From NCBI RefSeq assembly GCF_027595165.1, contig NZ_CP097291.1:1054001-1118000 (forward strand): a stretch of DNA of 64,000 bases, given 5' to 3'. Under the pieces are notes generated by a model that saw nothing but the letters and a program-made list of their open reading frames with translations, searched no databases and was not told the origin of the DNA. Positions 40,747 to 49,552 of the stretch are shown here, in pieces. The position numbers and the translations under genes are program-made. Source of the DNA: Providencia sp. PROV188 (GTDB lineage: Bacteria; Pseudomonadota; Gammaproteobacteria; Enterobacterales; Enterobacteriaceae). Within the stretch, counting starts at the first letter, position 1, and every line of letters begins with the position of its first letter.

Positions 40747-40822
40747 GGGTCGTTAGCTCAGTTGGTAGAGCAGTTGACTTTTAATCAATTGGTCGCAGGT
40801 TCGAATCCTGCACGACCCACCA
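40747..40822 (+). tRNA. tRNA-Lys (TTT), copy 1
   Basis: A complete 76-nt cloverleaf with encoded CCA: acceptor GGGTCGT/ACGACCC, D arm TAGCTCAGTTGGTAGAG, anticodon loop CTTTTAA (anticodon TTT), T arm GCAGG-TTCGAAT-CCTGC. It is identical to E. coli tRNA-Lys. E. coli has lys/val tRNAs at this same locus between cpoB and nadA. Confidence 0.98.
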
Positions 40823-40855
40823 TCTAAATCAGTAAACAATTTAAGCAGCAAAGAT

Positions 40856-40976
40856 GGGGCGTTAGCTCAGTTGGTAGAATTGTTAACTGTTAATAAGATG
40901 GTTGCAGGTTCAACCCGTAGGGTGAGACCGAAGGTCGAAGAATTCTGTACGTTCTCGACATTATATTAGTACAGAA
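40856..40976 (+). pseudogene. Degenerate tRNA-like unit 1
   Basis: The first half copies a tRNA (GGGGCGTTAGCTCAGTTGGT), has GTT in place of the anticodon within AACTGTTAAT, and reaches GGTTGCAGGTTCAA. Then it loses the T-arm partner and acceptor 3' strand. Three small hairpins follow: ACCC-GTA-GGGT, GACC-GAA-GGTC, and TTCTGTAC (40943-40950) with GTACAGAA (40969-40976). It cannot form a normal cloverleaf. Asn-like anticodon sequence hints at origin by recombination. Confidence 0.7.
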
Positions 40977-40992
40977 AAGCAAGAAATTAGAT

Positions 40993-41068
40993 GGGTCGTT
41001 AGCTCAGTTGGTAGAGCAGTTGACTTTTAATCAATTGGTCGCAGGTTCGAATCCTGCACGACCCACCA
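40993..41068 (+). tRNA. tRNA-Lys (TTT), copy 2
   Basis: Identical to copy 1 over all 76 nt including CCA, starting 246 bp after it. The whole tRNA-plus-spacer unit has been duplicated in tandem. Confidence 0.98.
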
Positions 41069-41102
41069 TCTAAAAGCAGTAAACAATTTAAGCATTTCAG
41101 AT

Positions 41103-41222
41103 GGGTCGTTAGCTCAGTTGGTAGAATTGTTAACTGTTAATAAGATGGTTGCAGGTTCAGCCCGTAGGGTGAGACCGAAGGCCGAAGAATACTGTACGTT
41201 CTCGATATTATATTAGTACAGA
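41103..41222 (+). pseudogene. Degenerate tRNA-like unit 2
   Basis: Nearly the same as unit 1, but with the acceptor start restored to GGGTCGT and scattered changes (CAGCCCG, GGCCGAAG, ATACTGTAC). The terminal CTGTAC/GTACAG hairpin is kept. Like unit 1 it lacks a T arm and acceptor 3' strand, so it is not an ordinary tRNA. Confidence 0.7.
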
Positions 41223-41239
41223 AAATCAAAAAATTAGAT

Positions 41240-41315
41240 GGGTCGTTAGCTCAGTTGGTAGAGCAGTTGACTTTTAATCAATTGGTCGCAGGTTCGAATC
41301 CTGCACGACCCACCA
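41240..41315 (+). tRNA. tRNA-Lys (TTT), copy 3
   Basis: Third identical 76-nt copy with CCA, starting 247 bp after copy 2. Confidence 0.98.
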
Positions 41316-41349
41316 TCTCAAGTAAAACTCCAGTGATTGAATTATACCT

Positions 41350-41417
41350 CGATAAGATGGTTGCAGGTTCAACACGAAGTGTCAGTTCGAAGAACTGAAA
41401 TCCTGCACGACCCACCA
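41350..41417 (+). pseudogene. Chimeric tRNA remnant
   Basis: ATAAGATGGTTGCAGGTTCA matches the middle of the degenerate units, a short CAGTTC-GAA-GAACTG hairpin follows, and ATCCTGCACGACCCACCA (41400-41417) equals the tRNA-Lys 3' end. It is the leftover of a deleted fourth unit. Confidence 0.65.
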
Positions 41418-41464
41418 TCTCAAGTACCCCAAAAACCAGCATTCCCTCGCCAGCCTAATACCAT

Positions 41465-42340
41465 TTATTCCAGATTTTCAGGAATTAACCCATTATCCTT
41501 TAAGATCCCGATAACAATTTCTTGCACTTTTAAACCTACCGCTCGGTTATCTTGATAACCAAACAGTTCAATGGCTTCAGTCATCGCTTCCATAAAATGG
41601 CTCATCAAGCAATGTAGAGATAATGCAGCTTTTTGCGCAGTGCTACAGTCAAAAATCGTTTCAGTTGCTTGAATAACACGCACAGGCATCCATTGCTGGT
41701 AATGTTTACCGTTATACCAAACATCATGCTGTGTATTTCCATGAGCAACAGTTTGTTCAAGTAAACTGAGAAAAAAGCGTTTCATGTCAGTGCTTCTTGA
41801 CCAAGCACTCCATAGCTCATTACGCGTTAATGCAATTGCTACTTGGTGTGCTTCAAACCAAAAATCCGTAACCAGTTCATTAAACTGATGTTCACTTAAC
41901 GGTGCAGGTTTTAATACGCGAGGATTAGGCGACGGTAGTGCATCCGTGATCCCGGTTTTATCTAACAGCACCATGAAACCACGTGAGTAAGTACTATCTA
42001 ACCCTTGTTGCTGCATTTTGAGTAATCGAGAAGGTTCTGCAAATGTAAAATCTACTTTGCGCCCCTCTTCATAAATTACTAAGCAGGTGGGATCTTCTGG
42101 CTCATTTTCACCACCATTTTCTAAATGTAATGCGATTAATGGATTGGCAATAAGGCTAACCCATTGTTTATCATTGAAAAGTGTAGTCACACCATGACCA
42201 ATGAGTTCAATATCGATGTCTGAATAGCCATCGATGTCTAATTCTCTCCCTCTAGATCCAGTCAGTATGACGGCTTCGATTCTAGGTTCGAGTAGTGAAA
42301 TAGAAATTATTTTATTTAATAGCGTTGCAGGTGATTCCAT
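41465..42340 (-). CDS. ANT(6)/AadK-like aminoglycoside nucleotidyltransferase
   Basis: From ATG 42340 the protein has 291 residues, the usual size of aminoglycoside 6-adenylyltransferases (AadK about 284). The nucleotidyltransferase signature is present: VILTGSRGRE (about 24-33) and YSDIDIELI with Asp41 and Asp43 as metal ligands. Further family-like segments are DFTFAEPSRLL and TDFWFEAHQVAIALTRNELW. Family members adenylylate streptomycin. Whether this one confers resistance is inferred. A GTG at 42424 would give a 319-residue form with an unrelated hydrophobic start. It lies between the tRNA cluster and nadA, divergent from nadA, where E. coli has no such gene. Confidence 0.7.
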   Translation of the reverse strand: MESPATLLNKIISISLLEPRIEAVILTGSRGRELDIDGYSDIDIELIGHGVTTLFNDKQWVSLIANPLIALHLENGGENEPEDPTCLVIYEEGRKVDFTFAEPSRLLKMQQQGLDSTYSRGFMVLLDKTGITDALPSPNPRVLKPAPLSEHQFNELVTDFWFEAHQVAIALTRNELWSAWSRSTDMKRFFLSLLEQTVAHGNTQHDVWYNGKHYQQWMPVRVIQATETIFDCSTAQKAALSLHCLMSHFMEAMTEAIELFGYQDNRAVGLKVQEIVIGILKDNGLIPENLE

Positions 42341-42488
42341 AACTAACCTATTGGAGTTAACAGAAGCCGCTAAGATACCGACAAATGAGGATAAAAGCGA
42401 AAAACAAATCGTGAAAAAGGGCACTATGATAAAATCATTCGCTTATAGGTGAAAAGGTTGGAGACATCTTAGCCAAATAAGCGTATCT

Positions 42489-42506
42489 TGTTTAGTATAT
42501 AAAACA
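42489..42506 (+). promoter_or_regulatory. NadR-box-like operator of nadA
   Basis: TGTTTA-GTATAT-AAAACA matches the NadR operator TGTTTA-N6-TAAACA with one mismatch, 74 bp before nadA. E. coli nadA-pnuC is NadR-repressed. Confidence 0.65.
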
Positions 42507-42579
42507 AAAGTATGTAGAATTAGGGGTTTTATGAATATTTATAAGCATAAAATAACTTTCTACTAAACAGAGGCAAGAA

Positions 42580-43620
42580 ATGAGCGAGTTTATCGATTTT
42601 GACCATGCTGTTTATCCTTTTCCTCCTAAGCCAGCACTGTTAAATACCGATCAGAAAGCATTTTATCGTGAGCGCATTAAGCAATTATTGGTCGAAAAAA
42701 ATGCGGTGATCATAGCCCATTACTATACCGATCCTGAAATACAAGCATTAGCTGAAGAAACTGGCGGCTGTGTTGCCGACTCCCTTGAGATGGCGCGTTT
42801 TGGCGCTCGACATGATGCATCAACCCTTGTTGTTGCTGGCGTACGATTTATGGGGGAAACAGCCAAAATCCTAAGCCCAGAAAAAAATGTCTTGATGCCA
42901 ACACTCGACGCACAATGCTCGCTGGATATTGGCTGCCCAGACGAAGAATTTGCCCGCTTCTGTGATGCTCACCCAGACAGAACTGTGGTGGTGTATGCGA
43001 ACACGTCAGCCGCGGTAAAGGCCCGTGCAGATTGGGTCGTGACATCCAGTATTGCGGTGGAGTTGATTGAACACTTAGATAGCCTCGGCGAAAAGATTAT
43101 TTGGGCGCCGGATAAGCACTTAGGGCGCTATGTTCAACAACAAACTGGCGCGGATATTCTTTGTTGGCAAGGGGCTTGTATCGTTCACGATGAATTTAAG
43201 ACCCAATCATTAGAGAAAATGAAAGCCATGTATCCTGAAGCGGCGGTATTGGTTCATCCTGAATCGCCTCAGGCGGTTGTAGATTTAGCGGATGCTGTCG
43301 GTTCAACTAGCCAACTGATTAAAGCTGCACAAACGTTACCTAACCCATCCATGATAGTAGCGACCGATAAGGGTATTTTTTATAAAATGCAGCAAGCGTG
43401 TCCAGATAAGTCACTGTATATTGCTCCAACGGCAGGTGAGGGGGCCACATGTAGAACTTGTGCCCATTGTCCTTGGATGGCAATGAATGGCTTACAGGCG
43501 ATTACAGCGGCTTTAGAAGGCAATGGTATCGAGCACCAAATTCATGTAGACGCACAGCTGCGTGAAAAAGCCCTATTACCATTGGATAAAATGTTAAAGT
43601 TTGCAGAAAGTCTAAAATAA
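42580..43620 (+). CDS. nadA: Quinolinate synthase A
   Basis: NadA (346 residues) condenses iminoaspartate with dihydroxyacetone phosphate to quinolinate for NAD synthesis. It carries a [4Fe-4S] cluster with Cys in [23 protein letters not shown] and the C-terminal [28 protein letters not shown] and [10 protein letters not shown] are also conserved. AGAGGCAAGAA precedes ATG. pnuC follows after 95 bp. Confidence 0.96.
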   Translation: MSEFIDFDHAVYPFPPKPALLNTDQKAFYRERIKQLLVEKNAVIIAHYYTDPEIQALAEETGGCVADSLEMARFGARHDASTLVVAGVRFMGETAKILSPEKNVLMPTLDAQCSLDIGCPDEEFARFCDAHPDRTVVVYANTSAAVKARADWVVTSSIAVELIEHLDSLGEKIIWAPDKHLGRYVQQQTGADILCWQGACIVHDEFKTQSLEKMKAMYPEAAVLVHPESPQAVVDLADAVGSTSQLIKAAQTLPNPSMIVATDKGIFYKMQQACPDKSLYIAPTAGEGATCRTCAHCPWMAMNGLQAITAALEGNGIEHQIHVDAQLREKALLPLDKMLKFAESLK

Positions 43621-43715
43621 CAACCAAAAATGAGCGGTTTAATTTCAAATAAGTTAACCGTGTGATATTGATGAGCAATGCTATTTTAACGATGAATGAT
43701 AAATAGGATTTGAAA

Positions 43716-44438
43716 ATGGAGTTTTTTAGCACCGCAAATACGTTAGTGCAGATCCCTGTATGGGGAACTATTTATGACCTTTCGTATATTGAAGCTGTTG
43801 GCACAATAGCGGGTTTATTGTGCATTCTATTGGCAAGCTTTGAAAAAACTATCAACTACTTATTTGGTCTCATTAATGTGACCTTATTCGCAGTGATTTT
43901 TTTCCAAATTCAGTTATACGCTAATTTGCTTTTACAGGTATTTTTCTTCGGCGCCAATATTTATGGTTGGTATGCATGGAGTCGCGTATCAAATGCTCAA
44001 GAAGCAGAGCTGAAAATCCGTTGGCTAAGTCTTCCTAAGGCGTTAACAACGCTGGTTATTTCGGTTTTAGCTATTATTTTCCTTACCTTTAATATTGATG
44101 CGGCATTTGGGCGCCTTGCAACTTGGGCGGTTGAATTATTAAACCTATTTGGCGCTAACTTAACCTTACCAACGCTAGATCCAGATGCTTTCCCATTCTG
44201 GGATTCCACAATGACTGTGTTATCTGTGGTAGCGATGATTTTAATGACCCGTAAGTATGTAGAAAACTGGCTACTCTGGGTAGTGATTAACGTTATTAGT
44301 ATTGTGATTTTCTTTATCCAAGGCGTTTATGCAATGTCACTGGAATATTTAATTCTGCTTGGTATTGCATTGAATGGTTCTCGGTTGTGGATCAAATCCG
44401 CGAAAGAAAATGGCTCAACGGCGTTATCTCGTGACTAA
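43716..44438 (+). CDS. pnuC: PnuC nicotinamide riboside transporter
   Basis: PnuC imports nicotinamide riboside by facilitated diffusion driven by phosphorylation. With ATG 43716 (AGGA seven bases upstream) it has 240 residues starting MEFFS, like E. coli MDFFS; the TTG at 43710 is less likely. Seven membrane segments are visible, with IEAVGTIAGLLCILLASFEK, QVFFFGANIYGWYAW and MTRKYVENWLLWV as family blocks. It is probably cotranscribed with nadA. Confidence 0.94.
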   Translation: MEFFSTANTLVQIPVWGTIYDLSYIEAVGTIAGLLCILLASFEKTINYLFGLINVTLFAVIFFQIQLYANLLLQVFFFGANIYGWYAWSRVSNAQEAELKIRWLSLPKALTTLVISVLAIIFLTFNIDAAFGRLATWAVELLNLFGANLTLPTLDPDAFPFWDSTMTVLSVVAMILMTRKYVENWLLWVVINVISIVIFFIQGVYAMSLEYLILLGIALNGSRLWIKSAKENGSTALSRD

Positions 44439-44478
44439 GCTTCTTGTTAAGTTAGTTACTCAATAGGAAAAAATGCAA

Positions 44479-44518
44479 AAAACGGTTAAAGTAACATCAT
44501 CGTTATTTAGCCGTTTCT
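44479..44518 (+). terminator. Terminator of nadA-pnuC
   Basis: AAACGGTTAAAGTAAC pairs imperfectly with GTTATTTAGCCGTTT around a short loop and is followed by CTTTATATTTTT. The remaining 44519-44770 is leader/promoter DNA of aroG without a gene I can support. Confidence 0.75.
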
Positions 44519-44770
44519 TTATATTTTTACTCTGTATTATCCCTCAACTGTTTAGCTATTGTGCTAGATATCACTGTTTCACCTCATTTTATAATCAGAA
44601 GCGGAATAATGAGTGATTATCTCGCCATTTTGGCTGTTTACAGATGGCTAGGGAACAGTTAGATTGAAAATTCGATACCTGTCGCATTTTAAGTTAATTG
44701 TTAGCTATTGAGACTCAAAAAGGTATGTAACTCAACTTTAGGAAAAATAATAAACATTGGATATGCCAGT

Positions 44771-45826
44771 ATGAACTATCAGAACGATGACGTCAGAGTA
44801 AAACAAATAAAAGAATTATTACCCCCTATTGCACTGCTTGAAAAATTTCCAGCAACCGATAAAGCGGCGTTTACCGTTCATGAAGCTCGTCATGCTATTC
44901 ACAATATCCTAGTAGGGAAAGATGACCGTCTAGTCGTTGTCATTGGTCCATGTTCTATTCACGATACAAAAGCGGCTTTGGAATACGCTGAGCGCTTGAA
45001 AAAACTTCGTGAAGAGTTAAAAGATTCTTTAGAAATTGTGATGCGTGTTTATTTTGAAAAACCGCGTACTACAGTTGGTTGGAAAGGATTAATTAACGAT
45101 CCTCATATGGATCATAGTTTTGATATTAACGAAGGGTTACGTATCGCGCGCGAGCTGCTGCTAACGATCAATGACCAGGGCTTACCAACGGCGGGTGAAT
45201 TCCTCGATGTGATCAGCCCACAATATGTGGCGGATTTAATGAGCTGGGGCGCCATTGGTGCGCGCACCACTGAATCACAAATCCACCGTGAATTAGCTTC
45301 CGGCTTATCTTGCCCTGTAGGGTTTAAAAACGGAACTGATGGCACAATTAAAATTGCGATTGATGCTATTAATTCAGCGCGCTCGGCGCACAGTTTCTTA
45401 TCGGTCACTAAATGGGGCCATTCAGCGATTGTGAATACAAGCGGAAACCCTGACTGCCATATTATTTTACGTGGTGGCAAAACGCCAAATTACAGCGCTG
45501 AACATGTTAAAGACGTGCGTGAAGGGTTAACGAATGCAGGGCTTATCCCAAGCATTATGATCGACTTTAGTCATGCGAACAGCAGCAAGAAATTTGAAAA
45601 ACAGATGGAAGTTGCAACGGATGTTAGCGCCCAGCTTAGCAATGGCGATCGCTCAATTACGGGTGTGATGATCGAAAGCCACCTAGTTGAAGGTAACCAG
45701 AATTTAGAATCTGGCGAGCCTTTGGTTTACGGTAAGAGTGTCACTGATGCGTGTATTGGTTGGGATGATACGGAAAAAGTTTTACGTCAATTATCCGATG
45801 CGGTGATTGCTCGTCGTCAAAAGTAA
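44771..45826 (+). CDS. aroG: DAHP synthase, Phe-sensitive type
   Basis: AroG joins phosphoenolpyruvate and erythrose 4-phosphate in the first step of aromatic amino acid synthesis. From ATG 44771 it has 351 residues; MNYQNDDVRVKQIKELLPP matches E. coli AroG, the Phe-inhibited isozyme, rather than AroF or AroH. An in-frame extension back to 44708 is unmatched. Key blocks are VVIGPCSIHD, YFEKPRTTVGWKG, GARTTESQIHRELASG, GHSAIV and IDFSHANSSKK. A strong terminator follows. Confidence 0.96.
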   Translation: MNYQNDDVRVKQIKELLPPIALLEKFPATDKAAFTVHEARHAIHNILVGKDDRLVVVIGPCSIHDTKAALEYAERLKKLREELKDSLEIVMRVYFEKPRTTVGWKGLINDPHMDHSFDINEGLRIARELLLTINDQGLPTAGEFLDVISPQYVADLMSWGAIGARTTESQIHRELASGLSCPVGFKNGTDGTIKIAIDAINSARSAHSFLSVTKWGHSAIVNTSGNPDCHIILRGGKTPNYSAEHVKDVREGLTNAGLIPSIMIDFSHANSSKKFEKQMEVATDVSAQLSNGDRSITGVMIESHLVEGNQNLESGEPLVYGKSVTDACIGWDDTEKVLRQLSDAVIARRQK

Positions 45827-45857
45827 TCCATAAAATACAAATTTAATAACATGAATG

Positions 45858-45893
45858 AAAAGCCAGTTCGTTGTTCTCGGAACTGGCTTTTTT
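45858..45893. terminator. Terminator after aroG
   Basis: AAAAGCCAGTTC and GAACTGGCTTTT pair around GTTGTTCTCG and end in a T-run. It lies five bases from the stop of the convergent membrane-protein gene and may serve both. Confidence 0.9.
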
Positions 45894-45897
45894 GTGA

Positions 45898-46638
45898 CTA
45901 TTTTTGCACTCGGCTTAATAATTTTTCAATATTTGCCTGATCTTCAGGAGTCATATTGGCAGGATTAGCAGAGAGCTGAATATCTGAACCGTCTACTTTA
46001 GCAGTGAAAAATAATTTTCCTTTTTCACTTTTTACGTAGAACACATCTTTGAGTGGGATACGGTAACAATAAGCAAAGATATTCGGGCGAATATAAAAAT
46101 GTGCATCTTTGATAGCCAAGTAGGTAGTGCTACTCGCTTTTTTACCAAAGAAACCTAAGAAAATTGCCAGCACAAATAAAAACATACCTAGGCTTTGGCT
46201 TAATACAATCAGTACGATACCTAAAATCGCAATCGGGAATACCATCATTGTATTGCTGCGTTTATTCATCGGGATACTGACGTCGAAAGGCACATTAATG
46301 GTGGTATCAAATGGCGTGAGTTGGTGGTAACGCCAGCGGATGGCAGAAAAGACCATACCCATCGCAAACACAATGGTAATTGGCATTAATGCGACGCTGC
46401 TGACCACGGCCAGAACAATAGCGAATGTAGGTTTATAATTGAGAACCATCATGCTGACGATTTGCAGAGGGAAGCTGACACACGCAATGATCATCAATGT
46501 TTTCATCAGCTCAGGGTTTGCGCTGCCAGCAGGGCCTTCAAGAGTCATTTCCCCTGTTTGTAACATATACAGTAGCGCACCTAAAATACTGGCGCTGAGG
46601 ATCAACCCCACCCAGACATAAAGATTAAACTTATTCAT
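45898..46638 (-). CDS. Uncharacterised multi-pass membrane protein
   Basis: I do not recognise this 246-residue protein. It has about five to six hydrophobic segments: about 7-26, 46-66, 71-98 and a pair around 132-165. After these comes a soluble C-terminal domain (about 168-246) rich in basic and aromatic residues (YLAIKDAHFYIRPN, IPLKDVFYVKSEKGKLFF) that looks like a small PH-like beta domain. The ATG at 46638 is followed by a plausible signal-anchor (MNKFNLYVWVG). It is monocistronic between aroG and gpmA, where E. coli has no counterpart that I know of. Its function is unknown. Confidence 0.75.
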   Translation of the reverse strand: MNKFNLYVWVGLILSASILGALLYMLQTGEMTLEGPAGSANPELMKTLMIIACVSFPLQIVSMMVLNYKPTFAIVLAVVSSVALMPITIVFAMGMVFSAIRWRYHQLTPFDTTINVPFDVSIPMNKRSNTMMVFPIAILGIVLIVLSQSLGMFLFVLAIFLGFFGKKASSTTYLAIKDAHFYIRPNIFAYCYRIPLKDVFYVKSEKGKLFFTAKVDGSDIQLSANPANMTPEDQANIEKLLSRVQK

Positions 46639-46756
46639 TATCTTGTATTATAAACCTTTCAGTGAATTTTCCCTATGATAGTCGGTTCTCGGTGTTTTCG
46701 ACACTCTGAGGTGATGGATTTTATAATCAAACTCGAAAAATAAAGAAAAATGCCAA

Positions 46757-46790
46757 TAAAAAAGGGCTAAGCCATTGGCTTAACCCTCAA
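46757..46790 (-). terminator. Terminator of gpmA
   Basis: On the minus strand GGGTTAAGCCA and TGGCTTAGCCC pair (one G-U) around AT, followed by TTTTTTATT. It lies about 25 bp after the gpmA stop. Confidence 0.88.
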
Positions 46791-46813
46791 TAGGCATAAA
46801 GAAAAGTTAGTAA

Positions 46814-47566
46814 TTACTTCGCTTTACCTTGGTTTGCAACCGCCGCTTGTTTTGCTGCGATTTCATCTTGGTTACCCAGATAGTAGCGCTTGATTGGTTT
46901 CATGTTCTCATCGAACTCATAAACCAGTGGCACTGCTGTTGGGATGTTCAGGTTCAGAATTTCTTCTTCACCCATGTTGTCCAAGTATTTAACCAGAGCA
47001 CGCAGTGAGTTACCGTGAGCGGCAATGATCACTTTCTCACCTTTTTCAACACGTGGCTTAATCACTTCTTCCCAGTAAGGAACAACGCGATCGATAGTGG
47101 TTGCTAAGCTTTCAGTCACTGGTAATTCAGATGGTTTTAAGTTTGCGTAACGTGGGTCGTGACCAGGGAAACGCTCATCATCTTTAGTCAGGTCTGGTGG
47201 GGTAATTGCAAAACCGCGACGCCACAGTTTCACTTGTTCATCACCGTATTTTGCCGCGGTTTCTGATTTGTCTAAGCCTTGCAGTGCACCGTAATGACGC
47301 TCGTTTAATTTCCAGCTTTTTTCAACTGGCAGCCATTGCTGTTCAACTTGATCCAGAATGTTCCATAAGGTGTGGATGGCACGTTTTAGAACGGAGGTAT
47401 AAGCGAAATCAAAAACAAAACCTTCTTTTTTCAGAAGTTGACCTGCATTTTTGGCTTCTTCACGACCTTTCTCTGACAGTTCTACATCAGTCCAACCGGT
47501 GAAGCGGTTTTCTTTGTTCCACTCACTCTCACCGTGTCTTACTAAAACCAGTTTAGTTACAGCCAT
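46814..47566 (-). CDS. gpmA: 2,3-bisphosphoglycerate-dependent phosphoglycerate mutase
   Basis: GpmA interconverts 3- and 2-phosphoglycerate in glycolysis. From ATG 47566, preceded by AGGAG, it has 250 residues, the E. coli length; an extension to 47593 adds an unmatched nine residues. His11 in [11 protein letters not shown] is the phosphorylated catalytic residue; [26 protein letters not shown] and [15 protein letters not shown] complete the active site. Confidence 0.97.
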   Translation of the reverse strand: MAVTKLVLVRHGESEWNKENRFTGWTDVELSEKGREEAKNAGQLLKKEGFVFDFAYTSVLKRAIHTLWNILDQVEQQWLPVEKSWKLNERHYGALQGLDKSETAAKYGDEQVKLWRRGFAITPPDLTKDDERFPGHDPRYANLKPSELPVTESLATTIDRVVPYWEEVIKPRVEKGEKVIIAAHGNSLRALVKYLDNMGEEEILNLNIPTAVPLVYEFDENMKPIKRYYLGNQDEIAAKQAAVANQGKAK

Positions 47567-47903
47567 AGCTAAAACTCCTATCAGTACATTCAAATTAGAA
47601 ATGAATTATTGCTGACCTACATTATAGGGATAGTCGTCCCGAACGCTAGTGACAACATGACGTTTTCTCAGTTTCAAGTCAAAAAAAGCAATAATATCTT
47701 GGGATTAGTGGTTTTAATTTAACTTAAGGTTAGACGAAACGATTTAGTCTATTAGGTGTTTTAGCACCGTGTCACTGGCTCAGTAAATCAGAAGGTATGC
47801 CATAGATTTAACCCTAAGTGAATCGATACAGCAAGTGAAAAATTCAATAATAATATGTGCTGGATTAATTTATTGGGAAATTTGATAAGGGGTAATAAAT
47901 GAT

Positions 47904-47927
47904 GCTGGTAAGTAAATACTTACCAGC
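47904..47927 (-). terminator. Perfect hairpin after modF
   Basis: GCTGGTAAGTA and TACTTACCAGC form an 11-bp stem with a two-base centre, 13 bp beyond the modF stop. Only a weak T-rich tail (ATCATTTATT) follows on the minus strand. The rest of 47567-47903 is gpmA promoter DNA with no gene seen. Confidence 0.65.
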
Positions 47928-47939
47928 AAGATAGCAAGG

Positions 47940-49418
47940 TTATAATTCTGAGACAATTTCAATATCGTAGCGGTATTTATCCCCATCAGGGACAAACTTC
48001 AGGCGATGGGTAATGCACGATGGCGCATCTTCTTGGTGATGTGAAACAAACAATAGCTGAGTATTTCCTCGGCTAAGCATGATATCGATAAAACGTAATA
48101 CCAGCAGGCGATTTAGCCCATCAAGCCCTTGAAGAGGTTCATCCAAAATAAGCATGGTAGGGTGTTTAACCAAAGCGCGAGCAATCAGAATTAATCGCTG
48201 TTGACCCCACGATAAGCTATGAAATGGTTGTTGAGCCGTTTGTGGTGCAAATCCAAGCAGTGCTAGCCATTCATAAGCTAACTGAACTTGGCGGTCTGAA
48301 GGTGTTTGATACAGACCGATGGAGTCATGGAAACCGGAAATAATTACGTTAAGTACACTGGTTGCCACACGATACTCTTGATGAATACTGTTACTGACAT
48401 AGCCAATATGGCGCTTAATATCCCAAATCGTTTCTCCGCTGCCGCGACGGCGTCCAAACAAGGTTAAATCATTACTATAACCTTGAGGATGGTCACCAGT
48501 GATCAGGCTTAACAATGTGGATTTACCCGCACCATTTTCACCAATGATCTGCCAATGTTCTCCGGGATTAACTTGCCAATTCAGCTCATGTAAAATGGGT
48601 TTATCGTTGTAGCTAACGACACCATTGTTTAAAACAATACGTGGTGTCTCTGTATCTAGAGCCTCTTCAATCGTGGGATCTTCTTGTTCAGGAATAGTGA
48701 GTTGCTTGATTTTTTCACTGTGTTGTAGCTGGTGGATTAGGGTGTTAGCAAGCACTGACTCTCTATCTCCACTTAGAGTGAGTTTACAGTCAGCGACAAC
48801 ACCAATGTGCTCAACAAAATCGGGAATCTCATCAAATCGATTGAGAACTAATACCAAAGTGAGACCTTTATCATGCAGACTAAATAGCAGTTCGCTAAGA
48901 TTGCTTCGTGAATAGATATCTAAGCCATCAAAAGGTTCATCGAGGATCAGTAAGTCTGGAGAGCTCATCAAAGTTTGGCACAGTAAGACTTTGCGAGTTT
49001 CCCCGGTAGACAGATATTTAAAGCGGCGTGATAGCAAATCGCTGATACCAAATTTAGCCGCAAGTTCTAAGCACAATTCATTATCTTTATGATGAAGTTG
49101 AATAATTTCCGCGGCAGTAAAGCCCGTATCGTCTTCATTTTCACTGAGTAAGTCGGTGTTATTACGTTGCCACTCTTCTGCGATGATTTTTTGTAGCTGC
49201 TCAAAAGAGAGGCGGATAGGGGACTTGAAGCCGCTTTGGGTGATTCCGGTAAGGGATTTCAACTCCCCAGAGAGTACGCGTGCTAGCGATGATTTTCCGC
49301 TACCATTGGCACCAATAAAAGCCCAGCTTTCACCCGAATGAATTTCGAGATGAGGAATATCGAGCGTTTGGGTCTCGCTCAGCTTAAAGCACCCATTTTG
49401 TATTGTTATCGAGCTCAT
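47940..49418 (-). CDS. modF: ModF, duplicated ABC ATPase
   Basis: ModF (492 residues; E. coli 490) consists of two fused ABC ATPase domains with no membrane part. Domain 1 has Walker A GANGSGKSS (about 36-44), signature LSTGETRKV and Walker B LLILDEPFDGLD. Domain 2 has GENGAGKST, signature-like LSWGQQRLILIARAL and MLILDEPLQGLD. It is encoded beside modE, as in E. coli, and is linked to molybdenum metabolism (once named PhrA). Its exact role is unclear. Confidence 0.95.
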   Translation of the reverse strand: MSSITIQNGCFKLSETQTLDIPHLEIHSGESWAFIGANGSGKSSLARVLSGELKSLTGITQSGFKSPIRLSFEQLQKIIAEEWQRNNTDLLSENEDDTGFTAAEIIQLHHKDNELCLELAAKFGISDLLSRRFKYLSTGETRKVLLCQTLMSSPDLLILDEPFDGLDIYSRSNLSELLFSLHDKGLTLVLVLNRFDEIPDFVEHIGVVADCKLTLSGDRESVLANTLIHQLQHSEKIKQLTIPEQEDPTIEEALDTETPRIVLNNGVVSYNDKPILHELNWQVNPGEHWQIIGENGAGKSTLLSLITGDHPQGYSNDLTLFGRRRGSGETIWDIKRHIGYVSNSIHQEYRVATSVLNVIISGFHDSIGLYQTPSDRQVQLAYEWLALLGFAPQTAQQPFHSLSWGQQRLILIARALVKHPTMLILDEPLQGLDGLNRLLVLRFIDIMLSRGNTQLLFVSHHQEDAPSCITHRLKFVPDGDKYRYDIEIVSEL

Positions 49419-49528
49419 TTAGCTTCCTTATCATTGACCTGCCTGCTACCACAAATAATCAGGTTTACAGGTAAAGTCAATAAGTCGACATGAGGGGGAA
49501 GCTAAAAAATAGCGAATTAGGAGCAATA

Positions 49529-49548
49529 TTAGGGGCGTTAACCCCTAA
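49529..49548 (-). terminator. Hairpin after modE
   Basis: TTAGGGG and CCCCTAA form a 7-bp stem four bases after the modE stop, in the 134-bp gap before modF. The T-run is poor, so it may be an attenuator between modE and modF. Confidence 0.55.
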
Positions 49549-49552
49549 AAAT

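Noticed and set aside
40856..40930. A functional tRNA-Asn in the degenerate units
   Set aside because: The anticodon stem has several mismatches, the T arm has no 3' partner and no acceptor 3' strand or CCA is present.
44730..44760. TyrR box before aroG
   Set aside because: TGTAAC-N6-TTAGGA matches only one half of TGTAAA-N6-TTTACA; too weak to call.
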